Shown here: in pieces, positions 54,932-64,000 of the stretch
Layout of the letters: every line of letters starts with the position of its first letter
Numbering within the stretch: the first letter of the stretch is position 1
NCBI GenBank assembly: GCA_950295325.1
Contig: OX485804.1
Coordinates: 23,436,001 to 23,500,000, forward strand
DNA from: Polytrichum commune
Lineage: Eukaryota; Streptophyta; Polytrichopsida; Polytrichales; Polytrichaceae
Direction: 5' to 3'
DNA: 64,000 nt
Program-made: the position numbers and the translations under genes
Notes under the pieces: model-generated
The model's database searches: none
The model's input: only the letters and a program-made list of their open reading frames with translations
What the model was told of the DNA's origin: nothing

Positions 54932-57900
54932 GTGTGGTTTCTGAAACAATATGGGTGACTTAAAGAGCACTTCTTTTAGTCATGTTTTCTGGGATTGATG
55001 ATGTAAACTCTATTGCCGAGGTGATGCCTCAATAATGGCAATTTATATGGAACTTAACTGGAACTGAAGGCCTGAAGTTGATATGCAGGCATTTCACACG
55101 CTTTACCACACAGACAACAATGTGCTGTTGGGAGCTCCAACAGGGAGTGGAAAGACCATATCTGCAGAATTAGCTATTATGCGTCTTTTTGATACTCAAC
55201 CTGACATGAAGGTAATCTGGAAATTTTGCAGATTTTTGCACTTCTAATTGGACAGTGGTGACATGAAAGCACATCACATTAATTTATATAAGGCGCTCCA
55301 CAAAATTGCACTAAACACTTTGTTTATGGATGTGAGAACATTGTGTTGCTGTTTTTTATGCTGATTGTTTGGAAAAGATGGGTATGATCTATTCTTCGCA
55401 CTTGACTTTCCTAGTTGTTTTGAGCATATTAAAATAATGTTTGTGTAATTTTGCAGGTCATTTATATTGCTCCGCTCAAGGCACTTGTAAGGGAGAGAAT
55501 GGATGGCTGGGGAAAAGGTCTGGTGCGGTCTTTAAACAAAAAGATGGTGAGCTGATTTGCTATAGCTAAAGTTGGAATGGCTGTGGAGGTTTAAGAATAT
55601 ACTGAAATTTTTTTGTGCATAATTGAGGGTGATAGATAGCTTGAGTGTGAGAGGACAAGATTGAATTAATGTCCAGGACAATAAAAAGTACAACCTCAGT
55701 CATGCACTCACAGATTGTTCTGGATTCAGGTAGGGGTACAGTTTAATGATGCACACGGATCTTTGAAATGTGCTATATTCCACCTTTGTGGAGGTGTACA
55801 CAACTATTATTTGCATACAACTTCCAACTTGAGGGACCTGAAATAACAATACCTGGCACACTTCCGATCATCAAATAAAAGTTGACAAGACTTGAGTTTG
55901 TGTAGGTGGAGTTGACTGGAGATTTTACACCTGATATGAGAGCCCTCCTTGCGGCTGATATTATCATCTCAACTCCTGAGAAGTGGGATGGTATCAGTCG
56001 TAATTGGCATAATCGTAGCTATGTCACAAAGGTTAGTGCAACTGCTTGTGGGTATTTCCATATCTGGTTTTGCAATCTATTGTTTTCATGAGAAGCCTTT
56101 CAGAGATGACCAAGCAAATTTTTTAATTACTCTGAATGCAAAGTGCATTGGCTTTTCTTTGTACCTTAGTGATCAAGGCTCTGCTAATAACTTCACTATT
56201 ATTATTTATTGGTTACAGGTGGGACTAATAGTGATAGATGAGATACATCTTCTTGGAGCCGATCGTGGACCCATTCTTGAGGTGATTATACAATGCATGC
56301 AGAAGTAGCCCTGTGAAGTTAGCAATGAAATGTACGATCAGATTAACATCAAGTGGAAATGATATCCTTGGTTGTGTCCACACCGCAATATATCTCAATT
56401 GTGCTATTGTGATACATGTGCTTATGCTTGCTGTACTGTCAGAAGTCTTATGTCTAACAATCATCTTCTTTGACAGGTTATAGTTTCCCGTATGAGATAT
56501 ATATCCTCGCAAACAGGAACTCCTGTACGCTTCATAGGGCTATCCACAGCACTGGCAAATGCTCGGTAAGCTCACGTCCCTTTTTAAACTGATTTATATC
56601 TCTTGTCAGTGGTTTAGAGTATTTGACTTAGTTGACCAGGAATAAGAGCTCTTTCAGATACCAAGCTTGTCTCTGACATAAAAGGATTGTTGTTCTTTTG
56701 CAGAGATCTAGCAAACTGGCTAGGGATAGAGGAGGTAGGACTCTACAATTTTAAGCCCAGTGTGCGTCCTGTGCCACTTGAAGTGCACATACAGGTATTC
56801 TACACTGTTGTGTATCACATCCTTAACTACTGTCAGGTGACTTTCCTCAATTTGATGTTGGCTAATTTTCTCATGCAGACCTTATTACTAACATTTTGAA
56901 ATAATGATATCAAAATTTCTTATCTTATAGGATTTTTGACATGCTACCATGTTCAGTATAAATATTCTAAAGACTTTGATCTGACTATGGACAAGCTTTG
57001 AAATGTGGGCAGGGTTATCCTGGGAAGTTTTACTGCCCAAGAATGAATAGCATGAATAAGCCCACATATGCAGCCATAACAACGCACTCTCCTTTCAAGC
57101 CAGTACTTATTTTCGTGTCGTCACGTCGTCAGACTCGTTTGACAGCTCTGGATCTGATCCAGGTTTGCTCTCTAAGATTTGCTTTACATCCCCAGTCTTT
57201 TGCTTCATTTGACCTTGAGCCATTTTAGTTCTTTTAAGACTGTTTTCTTCTTATGCAATTCACATTGATATTAATATTAGTGCATCTGAGGCAAAGAGCC
57301 CTTATCTGTTTGTATTTATGATGCCAACACTGACTGTTTGCGTTGTCATGGGATGCTGAACACATTGCTTACCGTATCTGCAAACACAAATTGTAGTATG
57401 CAGCAGCTGATGAACGACCACGCCAATTTCTGAGCATGACTGAAGATGAGATGGGAATGATTGTGTCACAAGTTATGGATGACAATCTAAAGCACACTTT
57501 GCAATTTGGTATTGGGTTACATCATGCGGGCCTGAACGATCGTGATCGGTCGCTTGTGGAAGAGCTCTTTACAAACACCAAGATCCAGGTGCGACATTGC
57601 ATTTTGCCCAAGCATTTCATATATCACAAGCATTGAAGTAACCAGAGTATTGCTATGCATGCAGATTTGCACCAGCACCGTACCTGTGATCAATTGGATC
57701 TAGGTTCTGAAGAATTCTAGGTTGTTTGTAGATTACCTCACTGCCCTCTGGTGACAATACTAACTCATTAATGTTCAGGTTATGGATCTCTGTTATAGCA
57801 TTGTCCTTGTCTCTGCTGTTAAGGGCACTAAAGTTGTGCATTCTTTCACCATTTTATAAGCAGTTTCTATATGCATTTTATTTACCACTTGTCTTATTAT

Positions 57901-60900
57901 GCCATGCTATGAGGCATTGTGCCATAAGGTTCACTAAGAGCAAAGGGTCATTTGTATTCCAATGTGGTCCAGCCCCTTTGGCTCTTTGGTTGGTGTTGGG
58001 TGCTCGTCCTGTATGGGGTCATTTCTACTTTTTGACAAATGTCTTTTGGAGCCCTGCAGATTCTAGTATGTACAAGCACATTGGCCTGGGGTGTTAATCT
58101 TCCAGCACACCTTGTTGTCATTAAGGTAGAACCTTACTTAATCAAATGTATTGATCCAAACTAGAGCAGTGTGTAAGGGGATTCAATCTTGAGCTTGTTA
58201 TTTCTGTTTAATTTCAATTGACCTATTTATACGTGTAGGTTTTGGGTTGCTATCTTTTGATGTTGTTTTTTACAGATTCGTAGCAATTTGCTGTCATATT
58301 CTTCTTGAAAACACCTGTAGGAATTTAAGATGCTTATGAATTAGATGCTTTTACCAGAGTCAAACTTGTCATGATGTATGGCAGGTGACAATTTGTGATT
58401 GGCTTCACAATGTCACAACTGCACTCATAACTTTGGTTCAGATTTTTCTTGGAACTGAGACATGTTATGGATCCAAGCCCTTAAGCAGTCTGTATCAGCT
58501 AAAAAATTCCTACTGACCTGGAGTATTATTGTGACAGGGGACAGAGTTCTTTGATGGGAAGACAAAGCGCTACGTAGACTTTCCTATCACAGATGTGTTA
58601 CAAATGATGGGACGTGCTGGTCGACCTCAGTATGACCAACATGGAAAAGCTGTGATCCTTGTCTATGAACCTAAAAAGAGTTTCTACAAAAAGGTACTCT
58701 TTTTGACTTATGTTACTATGGTTATTATGAAATGTCTCATGCTCACTCTCTGAGAGGCCTACCTGCATGGAAAGATTTGTGGAAAATAACAGTACTCACG
58801 TTGTGGTGTTTTCACAGTTTCTCTATGAACCTTTTCCGGTTGAAAGCAGTCTTGCCCAACATCTCCATGACCACTTCAACGCAGAGGTTGTGGCTGGTAC
58901 TATAGCAAGCAAGCAGGATGCTATTGACTACTTGACCTGGACGTACCTTTTCCGGCGTCTGGTAGGTTGAAATTTAGAGATTTCTGAACTCTGTAAGAAC
59001 ATCTGGGTAGAGGCCATTCTACTATCTCTGCACTACATGCTCCATAACTGTTTCAGCTGTTCTTAATCCTTGAAGTTATTAATTTTAGATGTTGGATATC
59101 CAGTTACTGTTAGACAAACAGTATGTTTGACCTCTTTGAAGGGTGGGCTGCTCAGGTTATGAATCCCAGTTTCTATGACCTTGATGACACCAGCAGCGCT
59201 TCTATCAATAAATTCCTTTCCAGGTAATCCATCCTTGTAATTTTGAAACCCTTGAGCGATATTGGGAGTTTTTTTTGACTTATTCTCTACCTGATGTAAA
59301 CGTAGACAGTATTTCATCTATTCTCATCTTTATTTGATGGCAGATACTGAGGTTATATAAGTTTCAATTCCAGGATCCACTGCATGTATCATGTCTTTTT
59401 CACTTCTTTTATGATTCTATACTTTGATCTGTTTAGGAATGCTAAGTTTTTGTCTGAAATGATCTCTGTTGTCAACACTTAGTTTGTGATCGTGACGTAT
59501 TAGTTTTGCTTTCGATGTGAAAGTTATAAAGATTTTGCTGATGTGAGTACTTGATCACCTTCCAACAGTTTGGTTAATGACACCTTGCAAGCCCTTGAGG
59601 ATGGTGGCTGTGTTCGAGTCAATGAAGATAACACTATTGAGGCATTGGTAATGGGCACAGTTGCATCACAGTACTATTTGCACTATACAACAGTGGCCCT
59701 ATTCAGTGCCAACATTCGTGCTGACACATCAATAGAGGTTAGTTTATTCTTTGATTTCTTAGGTAACTTTGTTAAGCATTGATTACCCACACCAAGAGGA
59801 TTTCTTTGGCCATGTCACAACTCCTTACTGTTACTGCTTAGTTGAAGAGGCTAGGTGAAGGTCAACCCAATTTCTTCTTACGCACTTAGGCTAACCTGTC
59901 AATGGATCTTCATGATAGATCAAGTGTTGAATCTTGTTATGTTGTCTCAATTTGTTAAAGGACTGAGGACTGGACTCCAGTGGAAGCTGGTTATGAATTG
60001 GTTCATGTCATGGTTGACATTGGCTTATTGACTGTGGCGTTCTCATGTCTCAATGATTTGCAGGCACTTCTGCATGTTCTGTCTGGGGCTGCAGAGTATG
60101 ATGAATTACCAGTTCGCCACAATGAGGTTAGATCTTGACTGGCTTCTCTGTTTGAACCTCAAGAGAATCCTGCCATGCAAATTCAGAGCATAAATACATC
60201 ATGACTTATTTATGAGATGCTTAGGATCTGAACAGAGCAGTTCGAGTTATGATCCTGACATCTTGGGTTGATTATACATGATAATGACAGCTTTTCAGTC
60301 TAATTGCATGCCAGGATAAATTTAGGGAAAATTGTTGTATGGCATACCTTTTATACCTCTATCCAGAACTAAAGGTCCATATTTAAAGACTCTGAATGCT
60401 TGTCTGTTAAATGGATTCGATTTTGACCTATCCATTGATTTCTGGTTATCAGGAAAAATTTAATGAGGGGCTTGCAAAGGATGTTCGGTGGCCTGTTGAC
60501 ATGCGTGCACTTGATGATCCACATGTGAAAACAAATCTACTCTTGCAGGTTATAATTCTCTGTCTCTGCTCTTATCATTACTCCATCGTTACATATGTAT
60601 CCAGGACCATGCTAAATCCTTCACTTGTGCGTATTTTGATGGATTGTGTAGTAGACCCAGCAGTGAACCCAGTAGTGGACTTTAAATTCAATGTTGTGTT
60701 TTTCGTCTCATTTGTTGGGAGTGTATTTGTGTATGCAGGCCCACTTTACGCGCATGGATCTGCCCATAAGTGATTATATTACAGACACCAAATCAGTATT
60801 GGACCAGAGTATTCGTGTCCTGCAAGCCATGGTAGATGTGGCTGCCAATGGTGGCTGGCTTCAGACTACTCTCTCTGTCATGCACCTCTTGCAGATGATC

Positions 60901-63498
60901 ATGCAGGTTTCTATCTTCCCATACCAGCAATTTGTTCTTCTGTAGCATGTTGGATTTAATACTGGTTAGATTTCCTTGCCTACATTCTTTTATTTATCAT
61001 GTAGATTTTAAGCAGACTATGGTTGGCTCTGGGACGCAGGACTAGCAATCTTTTGCATGGAAAGATCAATCCTATCTGTAAACTTACCTTCCGTACAGAC
61101 TTAATTCTTTAGCTCTCTAGATTCCTCCAGAACTCGAGTTTCCATCATGCTTTGTGAGTGGGGGAAGCTTTGGAAAAATTGAGATGTCCATGAAGGACAC
61201 ACAGAAGGCTTGGTCTGTTTCTTTCAAGCATTTTATGAATGTTATACTTTTAGCTGACAGGGACTTCTCATCAGGAGTTAGTCCCCTATGAGTTTTCAAT
61301 GTTTGTTTTGCATGCAGTGTCAAAATGTTTCTACACTTATGGTGCATGCTCAGAGGTCGTGCTTAAATATGAATGAAGAACAACCTTCGTCAGTTCATTG
61401 AGGGCCAAACTCAATTTAGCACCTCTTGGCATGCCCAATTGAGTTTGACCCTTAATGAACCAATATAGAATGTTCTTTGTGTAAACCTCCAAACTACCTC
61501 CAAGCATGCACCAAGAACCTACCAAACATGGAAGTTGTTGGATGCAATTCAATCAACTCCTGACCAAAAGTCATTATTGCTTGTAAAGCGAGGAATCAAG
61601 CTTTGATCTATCAACCTACTCGCTCTTTTGCTTTTTTTTTGCTTACTCCAGCCACTTAATCTGCTCTGACCTCTCCAGTTCCTTTAAAATGTAGCAAGAT
61701 AAGCTGTGTACTTATTTTTACTTTCTGCATCTTCTCAGGGTCTGTGGTGGGAGGAAGATGACCAACTGGCACTCAAGATGCTGCCACATATTAATGGTGC
61801 AGTATTGGATGCCTTGAAGGAGCGGGGTATAAGTAGCGGCTCTGAATTGCTCTCTTCCTCTGCAGATCATGTTCGAGGTGCACTGAGGACTGTTATCGGA
61901 CCACCCCAAGTCAATGAATTTATACAGGTCAGTGAGAATATCATCTGTTTTCAAGAAAGCCTCCTGGTGACAAAAGATAAATCACATGGTCAATGTCCCA
62001 GATTTTAAAACTTTTACCAGTTTGTACTTTCTGCATAGGGGTGACCAAATCAATACTGGCAGAATGTCAATGTTATCAGCTGTCAGGGTGGCTTTAAGCC
62101 CATGGCCTTTAACCATGATCCAAGTTTAGGCCAAAGTAGTGCTCAGATGGGTGAACTTCGTAGCACTTGATTTCTGGTGCACCCTACCACATATAGTGCA
62201 CCCAATCATAGTGGGGGTATCCTGGTGAATTGATTACTCAAGCAACCATGTGGTAAACCAGGGGGAAATAGGTGAAGGTCGGCTTGTCTGCACTTTTAAA
62301 AGGAGGCAGTAGTCTTTGAGAGCCCTTTAATTCTTGTGATGCCTGTTTCAGGATTACATTTAGAATTAGACCAACTCAAAGATGAAGCAACTTCATAATT
62401 CACATTGGTGGCAGCATCAGAGTCATCTCTTCTTTTTATCAACTATCACCTAACCATGTGCACAAAATCTTGAACTGGAGACAAATATACTGCTAGGTGT
62501 TTCTTATTCTACTCTTCAACTTCTTACTGCCACATAGGGGAGTGTGACGAAGTTATTGTAATGATTTAGTCTAACACGTTTCACCCAAGATGGTACTCAT
62601 TATGGCTCCCTCACATCAAGAACAAGTGTAGAGCCATTGATTCCTATATTGAGGTAGAACTGGAGGAATGTTGGTGATCTCAGAGGAGTCAATCACAGAG
62701 GATGTTTCTCTGCAGGTTTGGATGAGGCTACCTCGAGTGGAAGTCAATTGGAAATTGGAGCCAAGTAGGGAAGGCAGAAATAAAGAGTGGATCCTGCACG
62801 TCCAGCTCTTTAGGAGAGTATTAAAGCGGGTTTCAAATGCCAGAGCTTATGTTCCTCATTTTCCAAAGGTTTGCCTCCAACACCTCGAGTTGCATGTATA
62901 TAGACTTTCATGGATAGGAACATTTAACTACTTGAACCTGATAGTTCTCTTTCCCATCTTCACTATCATAGACTATGATGTTTGTTCTATTGTTTGCAAT
63001 ATTTTTTCCTTAGCATAATAATCGACCAACAAACGGGATGGTGCAGGTCAAAGACGAAGGATGGTGGCTTGTTGTTGGAAATCCAAAGACAAGAGAGGTT
63101 TACGCATTAAAGCGTGTTACCTTTTTGGAACATCTCAATTCAAATTTGGTTCTGCCAAAGCACTTGAATCCTGACACACAGGTATGAGTCAAGGTTCAAC
63201 CACACCCAAAAAAGATCATCTCCATAATGAGGGGAGATATATTGTCATGGAGTCAATCTGGAGATGATATTGCAGGGCTGTTGTTGATATTTACGTAGAC
63301 TATTTTAAACTCAGACTTGTTCATGTAGTTGTGTGAAGGCAACAGTGAGCATGATTTTTTAAAATATGCTTTGTACTTCTTAGATTTGCACACATCTTAG
63401 CCATTTGATCTGTTTTGTTGCAGCCAATTACGCTATACCTGGTGTCAGATTGTTACGTTGGACTCGATCAAGAGCACCAGATACGAGGTGCAGCTTGA
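42123..63498 (+). CDS. ASCC3: Tandem-cassette DExH-box RNA helicase, ASCC3/Slh1 type (Arabidopsis DExH14-like), complete
   Basis: This is a Ski2/Brr2-family helicase with two RecA-pair cassettes, each followed by a Sec63-like region. Family members unwind nucleic acid 3' to 5'; animal and yeast relatives split stalled, collided ribosomes and, in animals, act in alkylation repair. I infer a similar role here. Fifty GT-AG exons join without a frame break into 2148 aa, close to the roughly 2150 of plant relatives. Cassette 1: APTGAGKT (506-513), DEVH (617-620), SAT (654-656), GRAGRP (858-863). Cassette 2: APTGSGKT (1363-1370), DEIH (1467-1470), STA (1504-1506), GRAGRP (1702-1707). Both cassettes keep Walker residues, so both may be active. 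It is ASCC3-like rather than Brr2-like because of the N-terminus and segments such as [10 protein letters not shown] and [10 protein letters not shown]. Weak points: exon 3's acceptor lacks a pyrimidine tract, and an extra exon is possible at 52159. Confidence 0.95.
48960..49170. repeat. AAGCTTGA-rich inverted motif cluster in helicase intron 15
   Basis: Repeated AAGCTTGAGT and TTCAAGC words on both strands lie here, including the perfect 14-bp palindrome CAAGCTTAAGCTTG near 48991. The cluster suggests a decayed foldback. Confidence 0.5.
55089..63498 (+). other. ASCC3: Helicase coding exons 31-50 (cassette 2 and C-terminal Sec63-like region)
   Basis: Exons: 55089-55211, 55457-55546, 55906-56031, 56219-56281, 56477-56565, 56704-56794, 57013-57162, 57397-57588, 58060-58125, 58538-58693, 58818-58961, 59156-59223, 59569-59737, 60064-60126, 60453-60548, 60739-60906, 61739-61927, 62716-62868, 63047-63181, 63424-63498. 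Motif I is in exon 31, DEIH in exon 34 and GRAGRP in exon 40. The last exon ends ...[17 protein letters not shown] and a TGA at 63496-63498. Confidence 0.9.
61340..61513. repeat. Foldback element in helicase intron 46
   Basis: Ends TGGTGCATGC and GCATGCACCA. Inside, GTTCATTGAGGGCCAAACTC pairs with its near-inverse at about 61440-61464. The same family is at 21237-21417 in PECT1 intron 1. Confidence 0.65.
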
Positions 63499-64000
63499 CA
63501 TGGATCTTAAAGCAGAAGAGTGCTCCAGATTGTGATGTTCATGGTAAGATCTGTGCACTTAGGTGATTCAGGAGCTAGGACCACCACACAGAAATCATTG
63601 ATGAGCACATTATATTTCTTTCAGAATGTGCATATTTGCAGATGCTTCCACTGAATGTAATGAAATTCTGCACTGCTACTGTACTGGAATTGCTACGCAC
63701 AGTGCTTACAGTGCTACAAAAGAACTTTCGCAGAAAATACAGTTGCTTTTCATTGCAACAAGTTTGAGTAACTGAATGTCTACTCGAAGTCAATCAAGTC
63801 AACCGTCCAGCGCAAATCACTGGAACCCGATAATATCATATTTTATGAAATGTTCCAAGATTCTCTGTATTCTTGATGAACAGGTTACAGGTACAATCCT
63901 GTGCTTATTGTTTATTCTAATTTGTATCTTGTGTTTGATCCAAATATCTTATAATCCGAATGCTGGGCTATTATTGGGAGCTCTTGTGAAAAGTATTGTG
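63499..64000 (+). other. 3' UTR and downstream flank of the helicase gene
   Basis: No further coding sequence is seen and there is no clear AATAAA signal before the window ends. Confidence 0.5.

Noticed and set aside
57771..58097. 108-aa frame in helicase intron 38 running into exon 39
   Set aside because: Only the part from 58060 is coding in the correct frame; the rest is intron.

Overview
The window is nuclear DNA of a streptophyte, almost certainly a land plant. It carries three genes with clear plant relatives, all with GT-AG introns, separated by AT-rich intergenic DNA full of decayed transposons. I cannot name the species. Moderate introns and the transposon mix would suit a seed-free plant such as a moss, liverwort or lycophyte, but that is a guess.

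Layout. Positions 1-1422 hold the last two coding exons of an ankyrin-repeat/GPCR-chaperone (ANKRD13-type) gene on the plus strand; its start lies outside the window. From about 1.5 to 17.5 kb there is no host gene. Instead there is a CACTA-like miniature element, the tail of a LINE whose C-terminus resembles a restriction-like endonuclease, PIF/Harbinger-type miniature elements with 3-bp TWA target duplications, a ruined SWIM/MULE transposase and a nearly complete pogo/Tigger-type element of about 2.25 kb.

Positions 22185-18347 (minus strand) encode a complete eight-exon ethanolamine-phosphate cytidylyltransferase (PECT1, 430 aa), which makes CDP-ethanolamine for phosphatidylethanolamine synthesis. 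From about 24 to 41.6 kb comes a second transposon zone: a CACTA-like element with a LINE nested inside it, a LINE fragment carrying a 29-bp micro-insertion with a 13-bp duplication, further PIF/Harbinger-type elements, a 71-bp CACTA hairpin, a 212-bp CACTA miniature element, a 651-bp element with perfect 27-bp inverted ends, and a cluster of dyad-containing repeats.

Positions 42123-63498 (plus strand) encode a complete tandem-cassette DExH-box helicase of the ASCC3/Slh1 type (Arabidopsis DExH14), reconstructed here as 50 coding exons and 2148 aa, with reading frame kept across every junction. The three genes have unrelated jobs (membrane-protein handling, phospholipid synthesis, RNA helicase) and there is no sign of shared regulation. 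The most unusual content is in the transposons: the RLE-like LINEs, the very small insertions with intact duplications, and a foldback family present in introns of both complete genes.
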